NCBI GenBank assembly: GCA_016930085.1
Contig: JAFGHO010000082.1
Coordinates: 1-47,906, forward strand
From: Spirochaetales bacterium
Lineage (GTDB): Bacteria > Spirochaetota > Spirochaetia > SZUA-6 > JAFGRV01
Direction: 5' to 3'
Length of the DNA stretch: 47,906 nucleotides
The first letter of the stretch is position 1. Each line of letters begins with the position of its first letter. Positions 1 to 9,814 of the stretch are shown in pieces. Position numbers and translations under genes: made by a program. The notes under the pieces are model-generated. The model made no database searches. It saw only the letters and a program-made list of their open reading frames with translations, and was not told the origin of the DNA.

Positions 1-3000
1 CGGTTGGTCATGTCGACGATATCCGCGGCCGTTCCGATCGTCAGGGTGCCGGACACCGTGCAGTTGTAGGAGGCGACCGTCAGCCTCGAGCCGCCCTGTT
101 TCGTGAGATTCGCGAACTCAGAACCGCCCGTGACGCAGCTCTGTCCTGCCGCGCTGTCGAAGACGACCGCGCCGCCGCCCGCCGTGTATAAGGCCGAAGA
201 CGAGACGGTCCAGTCGCCCGAAAGGGTGATGGTGTTCCCCGAAGCGGATAATGTTCCCGCGATGATGTCGATGTCGTTCGCCACTTCACAGGAAGCGGCC
301 AGGGTAAAGGTCTGCGAGGCGCCGTTGATCTGGAGATCGTAATAATCAGGCCCGGCGTAGGTCTGGATGCCGCCGCCCGCCGTCCCGTAGACGACGGCGC
401 CCGAATCCGCGTCCGTCCGGCTGACCGCGTCCCCGCCCCTCCGGTACAGGGTCCCTTCGTTCTGGAACGTACTGTTGATCGTCAGCGTGTTGCCTCCCGT
501 ATCGAGCGAGGCCCCGGCTTCGATGGTGATGTTTTCGACCGTAACCGGGGTCGTATCGATGACCGGCATATACGCGGGGCCGAACGGAATGACGACGGTA
601 CCGCCCGCGCCGGGCACTACCTGCGGGAACCAGTTGGTACCGGTGTTCCATGACGTGAGTGCTCCGCCCGTACCGCCGACCCAGGTAAAAAAGGTCTGGT
701 TGATCGTCCAGTTGATGTTGTTCCCGTTGCCGATACTGTCATCGGCCGTTATTGTGTCTCCGCCCGTATTGTCCGAATCCCGTATATCGGCGAAATCGAC
801 ATTTTCCGTGTTCAGGGTATTTAAAATATTCCACCTGGTCGGTCCGGATGTGCTTTCGAGCACGATGAGGTCACCCGCCGCCCCCTGAATGACGAAATTA
901 TTCTGGATTGTCTGTGTTTCGTTCGCGCCGAAGCTGAGCGTTTTCCCGGGCGTCGAACAGGTAAAATTGTAGAAGCCCGTCGTACCGGTAATCGCCGAGG
1001 GCTTGTTTTCATCGATAAATATGACGGTATTGTTGCCGTGGGTAAAGGTCCCGTTGTTGGTCCAGTCACCCCCGACATTGATCGTGTTGCCCGCGGCATC
1101 GAGCGTCCCCCCCGAAATCGCGAGGTTGTTCGCGGCCGTTACTGTCCCTGACAATGTTCTCGTCCCGGTCTGGTTTTCGAGGTTCCAGAAATCCCCGGTA
1201 CCCGGCGTGAGGGTGCCGCTTCCGTCGAAGCGCACCGTCCCGCCGTTATGGGTGAACGCGCCCACGTTCCAGTCACCGGCAATGGAGGCGACACCGGTCG
1301 TCCCCGTCATTGTCGAGACCGATATGTTCCCGTTCACGTCGATCGTCCCCGTCCCCCCCGAAAGCGTTCCGGTTCCCGTTACGTCCCCGGCCGCCGTTAT
1401 CGAATAACCGCCCTGCTCGAGCGTTCCGCTTCCGGAAAATGCGAGGTCGCCCGCCACACCGAGGTTCCCGGTGAGGGTGAAGGACGCCCCGTCGATCGTG
1501 AGGTCGTAATAATCGTAGCCCGTGCTTCCGTAATCCTGGATCGTACCGCCTGTGGTCCTGTAGATGGTCAATCCGGAATCGGTGTCCGTATGGCTGACGT
1601 AGTCCCCGCCCTGACGATAAAGGGTTCCTTCGTTATCGAAGTCCCCCGTAACGGTCAGGGAATATCCGTCCGTATCGAGGCTCCCGCCCGCCTGGATGGT
1701 GAGGGTTTCGACCGTGACATCCGCGTTCATGACGGGCGGGTTTCCCGTGGCCGGGATGACCGCCGTATCGCCCGCCTGCGGATAGTCGACACCGCCCGAC
1801 CAGTTGCCGGTATTGTCCCAGTTCTGGTCGCCCCCGCTTCCCGTCCACGTAAAAAAGGTCGTCCCGCCGGGGAAACTCCACCGGCCCGCATCGACGCCGC
1901 TTTCCGTATCGTTGTTGCCGTCGTCGATACTCGAATCCGCCGTAATGACGGTGGCGTTGGTGATGTCGCTGTCCTGCACGCGTGCATAGTCGACATCGGC
2001 ATTCACCGTGTTGATGATCCACTGATTCGCGTCAGTGCTGTCGAGGATGACATAGTCGCCGACGGCCCCCTGGATGGTGAAGGTGCCGTTTACCGCCTGC
2101 GTCGAAGTCCCCTCGAAAAGGATCGTCTTGCCCGGTGACGTACAGGAGAGGTTGTTGAACGTCGTATTGCCCGAGATCGTCGATGTCCTTGTGTCATCGT
2201 TGAAGTAGACGGTACTGGAATGATTTAATGTCCCGCCGCCGTTCGTCCAGTTTCCGCCCACAGCGATGAAGTTCGTGCCCGCATTCACCGTCGTCCCGGA
2301 GGTGAACCCGAAATCGCCAGTGACGGTAAGGGAGCGCTGCACGGTAACCGAACCGCCAATGTCCAGGATGAGGTTGTAATAATCGGGGGAACCGTAATCC
2401 TGTATCATCGTCCCCGCCCCGCCGGATATGTATTGTACGGTTCCCGAGTCCGTATCGGTTTTCGTGCATTTGTTTTCGATCGAACTGGCCGTTCTGTAGC
2501 GCCTGAGGGTCCCCCGGTTTTCGAAGCTTCCGTTGATCGTGAGGGTGTATCCGGCAATATCCAATGCCGCGCCTTCCCGGATTTCGAGATTCGTCACCGT
2601 ACGATTCGCCGCTAACGCCGGCGCCGCGCCGGTCGCCTGAATGATCGCGGTATCGTTTGTCTGGGGATAGCCGGTCGAAGGACTCCAGTTTGCCGCAGTC
2701 GTCCACGACGTACTTCCCGAACTCACCCACCGGTACACGGTGCCGGAAAAGATCCAGTTCGCATTATTGTTGCCATTGTCCATCGAATTACTCGCCGTAA
2801 ACGAAGGCGCGCTGACCGTACTGTACTGAATCGCCGCGTAATCCGCCGTTCCCGCCGCGGTACTGTTGACCAGGGTCCACGTCGCGGCCGAGGTCCCTTC
2901 CAGGGTCACGTATCCCCCCAGTTCGCCCTGGATGACAAAGCTGTCCGTGATCGTCTGCGAGGTGCCGGACTCAAACCGGATCGTTTTGGACGGCGTCGAA

Positions 3001-6000
3001 CAGGTGAGGTTCGAAAAGGTCGTCGTCCCCGAAACGACGCTGATCCGGGACGCGTCGGTAAAGGTGACGGTGCTCGTACCGTAAGTGAAACCAACCGCGC
3101 CGACCGCGTTGCTCCAGCTGCCGCCGACTGTTATGGTATGGTTGTTCGGGTTGAGGGTTCCGTTCGATATGGCGAGGTTGTTCGCGACACCGATACCGGC
3201 GGGAAGGCTGAAGGTCTGCCCCGCTTCATCGATGGTGAGGTTATAGTAATCATTCCCCGTATATGTCTGTATGTTTCCGCCCGACGTGCGGTAGGTGACG
3301 GTTCCCGAATCGGTATCGATTCTGTTCACCGTATCCCCGCCCCGTCGATAGAGGATGCCCTGAACCTCGAAGGTGTTCGATATATCGAGACTGTTCCCGC
3401 CCGTATCGAACGAAGCGCCGGAAGGAATCGTGAGGTTGAAAAAGGTGGTGTTGACGCCGAGGGTTCCGGCGCCGTCGCAGATCACGGTCCCGGTTCCCGG
3501 GACAAAGCTTCCGGTGACATTCCAGTTCCCCCCCGCGTAGGTGTATCCCGATGTCGCGGTGTAATTCGCAACCCCCAAACTCCCGTTCACATCGATTGTG
3601 CCCGAGCCGCCGGCGAGCGTGCCCGTGCCTCCGAGATTCCCCGCGACCGCGAGATTATGGCCGGACATGGAAAGGCTGCCTGGGTTGTTTATCGTGAGGT
3701 TCCCCTGTACCGTCAGGTTTCCCGAAGCGGTCCTGGTTCCGGCGCTTACCCCGAGGTTGTAGAAGGTTATTGCCGGTACCGTCCCTCCGGCATCGAAACT
3801 GACGGTACCGGTATTATGGCTGAAACTCGTGACGCCCCACTCCCCGCCTATCGTCGTCGTTCCCGTTGACGCGCTATATGTCTGGACGCCGAAATCCCCC
3901 GTCACGTCGATCGAGGCGGATTCGCCCCTGAGGATACCCGTTCCGTACACGTCACCGCCGACGGTCAGTGTGCCGCTCCCCGCATCCATGGCCCCCCCCG
4001 CCCGGATGACGAGGTCCCCGTATACGGTGACGGAGTACGCGCCGGGATCGAAGGTCCCCGCCGTTATCTCGAGATCGCCCGCGACGACGAGATTCGCGCC
4101 GAGGGTAAAGGTCTGCCCGGAGCCGTCGAAACCGAGGTTATAGTAATCCGTCGCCCCGTAGTCCTGTATCGCGCCGCCCGACGCGTCGTAATAGACGACG
4201 GTGCCCGAGTTCGTATCGCTCAACGTGATGGTATCACCCGTTCTTTTTCTGATGATTCCGAAATTCTCGAACTCGAAAACCGGCGGATTGATGATATCAA
4301 ATCCGTTCGTGTCAAGGATCGCCCCGTCATTGATGAATATTTTTGCGGTATCGCCAGGGGCAGGTGTATCGAGATTCTTGGTGAGTACCGGCATGACGGA
4401 AGCGCTTGCGGGAATCACCGCCCTGTCGCTGGCCAGGCCGCCCGGCACCGCGTTCTTGTCCCAGTTCGCTGCGACCTGCCAGTTGTCCGGGTCGCCGAGA
4501 TCGCCGCCCTGCCAGAGATAGTCGTCATCGTCCGGATTGATGATCCAGTTGAGGTTGTTCCCTTCGTCGACGCTATTGGTGGCGGTAATCGCCGGGCCCG
4601 GACTTGCGTCGCTGTCGGACACGATAACGTCATTGACGTTATTGGCTCCCCCGGAATCGATCCGCCATTGTATTCCCGGGATCGTGCTTTTCAGGGTGGT
4701 AAGCAGTCCGTTCGCGACGCCGATATCGAAACGGACGTTGATCGTCTGGAGACTGCCCGCTTCGAATTCGAGAATTTTCCCCGCCGCGTTGCAGTAAAAC
4801 TCGTCGAAGGTATTGTCGCCGGTAATGGTACTCGTCACCGTATTGTCGAGAAAATAGACGGCGCACCCGGTTTCCGCGGTAAAGGCGCCGGCATTGTTCC
4901 AGCTGCCGATGATGGTGATGTCATAGCCGTTATCGTCGAGGTCCCCCGAGGAAATGGCGAGGTCGCCGTCGACATTGATACTGCTTAAAAGCGCCGCGCC
5001 GTCAGAGACGGCGAGATTGTGGAAATTGTTTGTCCCCCCCTGGGTTATCTGTGCATTCGTCGAGGTGAGGGTAATGGTTCCGGCGGGCGGGATGAAGGTG
5101 ACGGCCGAATCGTTCCAGTTTCCGGCGACAGCGTGATTGTATGTTCCGGGAGAAAAGCTTCCCGAAGCAAGTATCAACCCGGCGGTTATCGTAAGTGCGC
5201 CCGTCGCCGTACGGGTTCCGCCGTTAAGCCTGAGGGTCGAAAAACTTTCGGAAGCCACGACACCCGTCCCGTCGAACGCCACCGTCCCCGAATTGTGGGT
5301 GAACCCCCCCACGGTCCAATCACCGCCGACCGAGGTGGTCCCCGTTGTCGCGTTATAAGCGGTAATACCGAAGGCGCCGTCGATATCGATGGCCGCGGTC
5401 CCGCCGTTCAGGGTGCCGCTTCCCGTGACATTTCCCCGCACATGAAGGGTATTCGCCGCGTTGAAGGTGCCCTGAATCTTCACGTTCGCCGCCGCCGAAC
5501 TCCCCGCGGAGAGGTTTCCGTTCTGCTGAAAGGTTTGGCCGGCCGGCACGTAAAAGGCTGTCCCGTCGTTCGTCGTGACCGCCGGGGTTGCCTGTGAATA
5601 CGGAATGTCCGTGTCCCCGTTGTGCGCGGCGGCCATAATAGTGTTGGACATGGAGCCGCCGTTATCGTGACGCACGATAACATGGTTTTGATAGATATCC
5701 ATTCCCGCGAGGTTTCCGCCATCGGTGACACTGACCGTCGCCCCTTTTTCCGTTTCCCCGTCGATAAAAAGAAGAATCGCGTTTCCGGCGGCGATATTGG
5801 CCGTGGGAACGATCAGTTCGTACATCCCGTTCGAATCAGTATCGCCGCTGAAGAGGCTTGTTCCGGCAACGGTGCCGCCATTGACGGAAAGTGCCACGGT
5901 TTTTCCCGCCCCGACGGGTGACGTCCCCTCGCCGGTATACACGGTGCCGGAGATAACTATTTCCTCACGGAAGGTGCAGTAGGAGGATGGATTGTTCTGA

Positions 6001-7100
6001 TTATTATAGGTGGCGGCCAGCCATGCATTCGACCTTCTTGAATGTGAAATCCGTATCTCGTCGAGGCTGCCCATAAACGACCTGTCAGGGTCAATGGCAT
6101 TCGCATCCCCAAAAAGGAGGTTCTGGTCCGCGGGTGAATCGGGAAGAGGTCCCGCCGCCGTTGCTTCCGGGCCATACGAACTCCCGTCCATATACACAGA
6201 TAACTCTTGGGCAACTCCGTCCCATAATAGAACGGCGTAATGCCATCCTCCAGCCGTCATGTTGGCCCCGTCCCGGCCATACACCGTACTGTTGTAATGG
6301 ACCTGGCCGCGGAGAGGATCATTCAGCTTGAAAAGCGTAAAGAGGGTATCATCTCCAGAGGTACCATTTGCTTTGCATATAAGGCGGAAATAGGTAGAAC
6401 CGTCTTCCGAATCGTAATTCCCCGACCAGTTGTACCATACCTCCACGGTCAGGGCGGACCAACTGTTCGTGTCGAAATTATTCACGTCGATATAATCGTC
6501 GACATTTTCATCGCTTCCGTCAAACTCCTGTGCCTGCGCGATTTTCCCGGCCTGAAGGGTCCCGTTTCCGTGCTGGCTTCCGTGCGACTGGTTGGCCGTG
6601 GAATCGTAATGGATCGCGGTCGTCTCGTCGTCCGTTGCGGCCTCGTTCAGGTGCCAGACCCCGGCGTAATCCGAATCCCAGACATTTTCGGCATCCTCCT
6701 GGTTCGAGGCGGCGGAATTACCGTAATACATATAGATGACCGTATCGGACCCGGCATAGAGTGTCTGCACCTTTACCCAAGCATCGAGTTCGGTTGAGCC
6801 CGTGTCCTCGTAATACTCGATTTCATGGGGGATTTTCGTTGTCCCGTCCGAAGTGGTAAAAAGGATGTCGTCGCCGTCGGATTGTGCCGATGTGAAAAGA
6901 TTGTTTGCACCGGTTATTTTAATAAGGAAAGGAAATGCGGAAAGGTTCCCTCCCATACCTAATGAAGCGCTGTCAATGGTAATCTCCTGCCGGTATTTCC
7001 AGGCAGGATCGTACCAGCCGCTTTGCGCGGAAAGAAAAACCGTCTGACCCAAAAAACATATGAGTATAAGGATGAGTTTATAGCGTAATTTCTGCCGAAT
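1..7100 (-). CDS. Giant secreted beta-repeat protein, DUF2341 + LamG + repeats (partial, 3' end outside window)
   Basis: One minus-strand frame stays open from about 7127 to the left edge (at least 2,366 codons); the C-terminus is outside the window. After a basic, hydrophobic signal peptide (KLRYKLILILICFLGQ, ending near LSAQ) comes a DUF2341-like segment starting WYDPAWKYRQE and ending YMYYGNSAA (residues about 27-130). A LamG/concanavalin-like domain follows (about 140-360), then a carboxypeptidase-regulatory-like segment (about 385-460). The rest is Gly/Thr/Asn/Ser-rich beta-strand repeats. Recurrent modules carry W-x-G...NW, a GGDxVxxxDTDSG stretch, a GGxIQxYxGxDYY stretch, and a FxxxTCSxPGKTxxFE stretch. 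The likely role is an exported, beta-helix-like adhesin or polysaccharide-binding surface protein. No ATG or GTG precedes the signal peptide. The chosen start is an ATT at 7100 behind a GAAGGGCGGG stretch; the only TTG, at 7052, would delete most of the signal peptide. Confidence 0.85.
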   Translation of the reverse strand, partial: MRQKLRYKLILILICFLGQTVFLSAQSGWYDPAWKYRQEITIDSASLGMGGNLSAFPFLIKITGANNLFTSAQSDGDDILFTTSDGTTKIPHEIEYYEDTGSTELDAWVKVQTLYAGSDTVIYMYYGNSAASNQEDAENVWDSDYAGVWHLNEAATDDETTAIHYDSTANQSHGSQHGNGTLQAGKIAQAQEFDGSDENVDDYIDVNNFDTNSWSALTVEVWYNWSGNYDSEDGSTYFRLICKANGTSGDDTLFTLFKLNDPLRGQVHYNSTVYGRDGANMTAGGWHYAVLLWDGVAQELSVYMDGSSYGPEATAAGPLPDSPADQNLLFGDANAIDPDRSFMGSLDEIRISHSRRSNAWLAATYNNQNNPSSYCTFREEIVISGTVYTGEGTSPVGAGKTVALSVNGGTVAGTSLFSGDTDSNGMYELIVPTANIAAGNAILLFIDGETEKGATVSVTDGGNLAGMDIYQNHVIVRHDNGGSMSNTIMAAAHNGDTDIPYSQATPAVTTNDGTAFYVPAGQTFQQNGNLSAGSSAAANVKIQGTFNAANTLHVRGNVTGSGTLNGGTAAIDIDGAFGITAYNATTGTTSVGGDWTVGGFTHNSGTVAFDGTGVVASESFSTLRLNGGTRTATGALTITAGLILASGSFSPGTYNHAVAGNWNDSAVTFIPPAGTITLTSTNAQITQGGTNNFHNLAVSDGAALLSSINVDGDLAISSGDLDDNGYDITIIGSWNNAGAFTAETGCAVYFLDNTVTSTITGDNTFDEFYCNAAGKILEFEAGSLQTINVRFDIGVANGLLTTLKSTIPGIQWRIDSGGANNVNDVIVSDSDASPGPAITATNSVDEGNNLNWIINPDDDDYLWQGGDLGDPDNWQVAANWDKNAVPGGLASDRAVIPASASVMPVLTKNLDTPAPGDTAKIFINDGAILDTNGFDIINPPVFEFENFGIIRKRTGDTITLSDTNSGTVVYYDASGGAIQDYGATDYYNLGFDGSGQTFTLGANLVVAGDLEITAGTFDPGAYSVTVYGDLVIRAGGAMDAGSGTLTVGGDVYGTGILRGESASIDVTGDFGVQTYSASTGTTTIGGEWGVTSFSHNTGTVSFDAGGTVPAITFYNLGVSAGTRTASGNLTVQGNLTINNPGSLSMSGHNLAVAGNLGGTGTLAGGSGTIDVNGSLGVANYTATSGYTYAGGNWNVTGSFVPGTGTVICDGAGTLGVNTTFFNLTIPSGASFDTGGNSLDISNTFEVQGILYRRGGDTVNRIDTDSGTVTYRTSGGNIQTYTGNDYYNLTIDEAGQTFSLPAGIGVANNLAISNGTLNPNNHTITVGGSWSNAVGAVGFTYGTSTVTFTDASRISVVSGTTTFSNLTCSTPSKTIRFESGTSQTITDSFVIQGELGGYVTLEGTSAATWTLVNSTAAGTADYAAIQYSTVSAPSFTASNSMDNGNNNANWIFSGTVYRWVSSGSTSWTTAANWSPSTGYPQTNDTAIIQATGAAPALAANRTVTNLEIREGAALDIAGYTLTINGSFENRGTLRRYRTASSIENKCTKTDTDSGTVQYISGGAGTMIQDYGSPDYYNLILDIGGSVTVQRSLTVTGDFGFTSGTTVNAGTNFIAVGGNWTNGGGTLNHSSTVYFNDDTRTSTISGNTTFNNLSCTSPGKTILFEGTSTQAVNGTFTIQGAVGDYVILDSTDANQWIINTVNADVDYARVQDSDITNATVITADSSIDDGNNDTESGVDAGRWSFPGGTTFFTWTGSGGDQNWDNTGNWSGGVDYPQAGDTAVIPATGNPPVMNADVTVETLTIQAGGSLDTDGYSLTVTGDFDNEGTLYRQGGDYVSHTDTDSGLTIYRTTGGTIQDYGSTGYDYYDLTIDGASFTLTGNLGVAGDLAFSGSGTLEQGGYSITAAGDVTGTGTLSGGTGTIDVNGNISVSTMTGTTGVASIAGDWNVGAFTHNGGTVRFDGSGTLTPGTGDFWNLENQTGTRTLSGTVTAANNLAISGGTLDAAGNTINVGGDWTNNGTFTHGNNTVIFIDENKPSAITGTTGFYNFTCSTPGKTLSFGANETQTIQNNFVIQGAAGDLIVLESTSGPTRWNILNTLNTENVDFADIRDSDNTGGDTITADDSIGNGNNINWTINQTFFTWVGGTGGALTSWNTGTNWFPQVVPGAGGTVVIPFGPAYMPVIDTTPVTVENITIEAGASLDTGGNTLTINSTFQNEGTLYRRGGDAVSRTDADSGAVVYGTAGGGIQTYAGPDYYDLQINGASQTFTLAASCEVANDIDIIAGTLSASGNTITLSGDWTVSSSALYTAGGGAVVFDSAAGQSCVTGGSEFANLTKQGGSRLTVASYNCTVSGTLTIGTAADIVDMTN

Positions 7101-7320
7101 CGGTTTACCCGCCCTTCTTTCGAAAACTTATACCCCTTTTAAAAAATACCCCATCTTTTTACGAAAAACAACAAAAGTACATGATTTTTATCTTCTCTTT
7201 TTAGCACAATAAAAAACAAAAATAAAGTGAGTGACCGCACGGGAAAAGGGATTTTTCCCTTCTTCCGGACGGCATTGTGACCGGATCGCCGGAGTTTTCC
7301 GGCCATTTTAGCTTTTCCGG

Positions 7321-8634
7321 CTATCCGATCGCGCCCCCCACGCCTTTTTTTTCCCATTTCCGCAGACTGACGACCTTGGCCAGGGTCGAATTGTTTTCCC
7401 TGATCTCCTGGCGGATACGGTTTTCCGCTTCGAGCACGTCCGAGGCCCTGTTCGCCATTTCGACGACGCGGTCCTTTTCGAGGACGATGACCCCGTCGTC
7501 GTCGGCGGCGATCCAGTCCCCGGGTTCGATCTTCTGATTCGAAATGACGATCGGCACATTGATTTCCCCCATACCGTGCGGGTCGCCGGCATGGGATGTA
7601 ACGAGCTTTGTCCAGACGGGAAATCCGAGTTTTCTGATATCGGCCGTATCCCGCACCGCCCCGTTCACCACGAGGCCCGCGATCCCCTTGTTCTTCGCGC
7701 TTTCCGTCGCGAGTTCCCCCCAGATCGCCGGTGCCATGCCGCAGGCATCGATGACGATAATATCGCCTTTTTTCGCCGCATCGATCGCCTCGACCGGTTT
7801 TGCCCAGTCGCCCGGCATCGTTCTTACCGTCACGGCGGGCCCGCATACCTGAAGCCCCTGAATAAGGGGCCGTATCCCCTCGAGGCACGGTTTCCTGTGG
7901 CTTCCGTCCGAAATATTGCTGGTCCTTACCACGGAGAGGATCTTCCGGAGTTCCTTTGACGTCACCCTGCGGAAGAGTTCCGTTTTGACGGGTGTTGCGG
8001 TATCGATCGCCCGCCTGATATCGGAGGCGGCCCGTTTTACATCGATCGCCTTTGTGATGGCGCCGCCCACGATCACCACGTCGGCCCCCGCTTCCACGGC
8101 AAGGGCTGCGGTTTCGCTGTTGATGCCGCCCGCGACCGCCAGGATCAAATCGGTCTTGCGCCGTACCTGCTTCAAAAGGCCGAAGGGGTCTTTGCCCTCC
8201 ATCTGCGCGTCGATAGCGCAGTGGACGTCAACCCATGCGGCCCCGAGTTCTTTGAGCCGCGGCAGCAGCGCGAGCGGGTCATCGACCCCCAGGAGGTCCA
8301 CGGCCACCCTGATGCCGTAGTGACGCCCCGCTTCCACGCATTCCCGGATCGTCGATTCGGCGGCGGTCCCGAGCACGGTGATAATCCCCGCGCCGGCCTT
8401 TGCCGCGGCCTCCGTCTCGATCTTGCCCGCGTCCATGGTTTTCATGTCGGCGATAATGGTCCTGTCGGGAAAGATACTCTTCAGCTTTCTCACTGCCTCG
8501 AGTCCTTCGGACTTGATAAGCGGGGTTCCGGCTTCGATGTAATCCGCGCCCCCTTCGACGGCTTGGGCCGCGGCATCGAGGGCCCTGTTGAGATCGACAA
8601 AATCGAGCGCTACCTGTAACCGGCAATCACCCAT
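7321..8634 (-). CDS. Bifunctional 3-hexulose-6-phosphate synthase / RraA-like protein
   Basis: 437 aa, two domains. Residues 1-210 form an orotidine-decarboxylase-superfamily barrel of the hexulose-6-phosphate synthase type, with the family's DMKTMDAG active-site motif near residue 63 and a phosphate-binding end VAGGINSE...VIVGGAIT. This enzyme condenses formaldehyde with ribulose 5-phosphate, or works in reverse to make pentose phosphate. Residues about 220-437 are RraA/HMG-aldolase-like, with the signature GELATESAKNKG..GLVVNGAVRD. The same fusion is known, mostly in archaea, as 'bifunctional hexulose-6-phosphate synthase/ribonuclease regulator'. The role of the RraA half is uncertain: the family includes aldolases and RNase E inhibitors. 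The ATG lies 6 bp after the stop of the upstream gene, with GGGGGAG overlapping that stop, so the two are cotranscribed. No phosphohexulose isomerase gene is visible in the window. Confidence 0.93.
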   Translation of the reverse strand: MGDCRLQVALDFVDLNRALDAAAQAVEGGADYIEAGTPLIKSEGLEAVRKLKSIFPDRTIIADMKTMDAGKIETEAAAKAGAGIITVLGTAAESTIRECVEAGRHYGIRVAVDLLGVDDPLALLPRLKELGAAWVDVHCAIDAQMEGKDPFGLLKQVRRKTDLILAVAGGINSETAALAVEAGADVVIVGGAITKAIDVKRAASDIRRAIDTATPVKTELFRRVTSKELRKILSVVRTSNISDGSHRKPCLEGIRPLIQGLQVCGPAVTVRTMPGDWAKPVEAIDAAKKGDIIVIDACGMAPAIWGELATESAKNKGIAGLVVNGAVRDTADIRKLGFPVWTKLVTSHAGDPHGMGEINVPIVISNQKIEPGDWIAADDDGVIVLEKDRVVEMANRASDVLEAENRIRQEIRENNSTLAKVVSLRKWEKKGVGGAIG

Positions 8635-8640
8635 GTTCCG

Positions 8641-9645
8641 TCACTCCCCCTTTCCCTGTTTTTGATACCCCGCCAACATTTCAGCGGTCAGGCGGATGTC
8701 CCGCGTAATTTCGATCCGGATTTTTTCTTCCGGCACAATGGAAGGAACGGAAAGAAAGGGATCGCCGTCCGTAGCCTCGACTTCCCCGCCGTACCGCTTC
8801 GGGACAAAGGCGGGATCTAATCTGTCCGAAGGGGCTGTCGTGAAAAAATCGCCGGGCGGCATGAGTGTCAGACCGATGGTTACCCGATAGGCGTCCCCCG
8901 CTTTGTACGGTGTGGAGTAATTGTCGTTCCACTTGCGAAAAAAATCATTCATATGAAGGATGACCCGGCACACTCCCTTTTCTTCGCGTATGATACGCGC
9001 CTCGGTATCCTTTCTGCCGCCGGGTTCAGCCGCCGCGTCCGAACTCATGCCGTAGAGACTCCCGAACGACACCCCGGCGTTTTTTTCCTTCCATCCGGCA
9101 GGATAGGAAAAAGCGTACTCCATTTCTTCCTTTCCCGCGGACATCCTTTCTTTTACCGAAAAAAGCGAGAAATCGACCGTATATATTAAGGAAGAAAACC
9201 ATTCACCGGGATAATACCAGCTGTATGTTGTGCTGTCGATACGGGATGAAGATGGAATGATCCGGTTGTCAAAAACCGTTTCGATAAAGCTGTGATGATA
9301 GCGTACCTTTTTTCGGAAATATCCGGCGGCATCGAGTATCTCCCCGGAAGAAACCTCATCTCCGGTGACAATTTCAAAGGGAAGTCCTGCCGAAGGCTTC
9401 CCCCCATTGGTCACCGTTAATTGCAGGGTAAGATCGCGGGGCTGGTCTATCGCATGCAGCGCCCGATCATATTCTTCCTGGTTCCAGTAAGCGGGTTGCA
9501 GGAGTTCTTTATCGCTTCCCACACTATCCTCCATGGCGGTCAGGGTCATAAAGATCAAAAGCAGGAAAAAAACAAGTGAAAGAAATGCGAGATTCAGCAG
9601 TGTATTTTTTCTCACGAAAATGCCTTTCCGGGGCGGCCGGCGCAT
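8641..9645 (-). CDS. Membrane-anchored exported protein of unknown function
   Basis: 334 aa and not recognised. It has one N-terminal hydrophobic segment (LLNLAFLSLVFFLLLIFM, about residues 17-34) followed by a hydrophilic extracytoplasmic region rich in beta-type sequence (DLTLQLTVTNGGKPSAGLPF resembles the start of an Ig-like or transthyretin-like beta sandwich). It contains many aromatic residues and no enzymatic motif I can identify. A GTG at 9615, with AAAGG 7 bp upstream and giving RKNTLLNLAFL as N-terminus, is an equally good start; the ATG at 9645 has no clear ribosome-binding site. A sigma70-type promoter lies 26 bp upstream. It is the first gene of a two-gene unit with the hexulose-phosphate synthase/RraA fusion. 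Confidence 0.75.
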   Translation of the reverse strand: MRRPPRKGIFVRKNTLLNLAFLSLVFFLLLIFMTLTAMEDSVGSDKELLQPAYWNQEEYDRALHAIDQPRDLTLQLTVTNGGKPSAGLPFEIVTGDEVSSGEILDAAGYFRKKVRYHHSFIETVFDNRIIPSSSRIDSTTYSWYYPGEWFSSLIYTVDFSLFSVKERMSAGKEEMEYAFSYPAGWKEKNAGVSFGSLYGMSSDAAAEPGGRKDTEARIIREEKGVCRVILHMNDFFRKWNDNYSTPYKAGDAYRVTIGLTLMPPGDFFTTAPSDRLDPAFVPKRYGGEVEATDGDPFLSVPSIVPEEKIRIEITRDIRLTAEMLAGYQKQGKGE

Positions 9646-9670
9646 ACCGGTCTTCGACCTATTTATAAAA

Positions 9671-9700
9671 AGTATAGCCTCAAACGAGCCGCCTGGTCAA
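9671..9700 (-). promoter_or_regulatory. Sigma70-type promoter for the 9645-7321 unit
   Basis: On the minus strand TTGACC (9700-9695), an 18-bp spacer, then TATACT (9676-9671). The predicted start of transcription is near 9664, about 20 nt before the ATG at 9645 or 50 nt before the alternative GTG at 9615. Confidence 0.6.
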
Positions 9701-9814
9701 GCATGGATGTCCGGCGCGTGGACGCATCTCATGCCCGGTTTCCGACCGGGGGCGCCGGCCGGTATTTTTTGCAGTACGACATATGTCGGTAATAAAAGAA
9801 TGGCTTTTTTGCCC

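Noticed and set aside
1248-2138. Plus-strand open frame of 296 codons
   Set aside because: It is antisense to the giant beta-repeat gene; the Gly/Asp-rich repeats on the minus strand create long open frames on the other strand. Its translation is Arg/Val-rich with no domain pattern.
7246-7303. Two small hairpins between the synthase fusion and the giant gene, considered as a terminator
   Set aside because: Stems of about 6 bp without a T-tract directly after them in the direction of transcription; the T-rich run lies some 20 nt further on.
7139-7888. Minus-strand open frame of 249 codons overlapping the hexulose-phosphate synthase gene
   Set aside because: It overlaps the clearly coding RraA half in another frame and has very Arg/Gly-rich translation.
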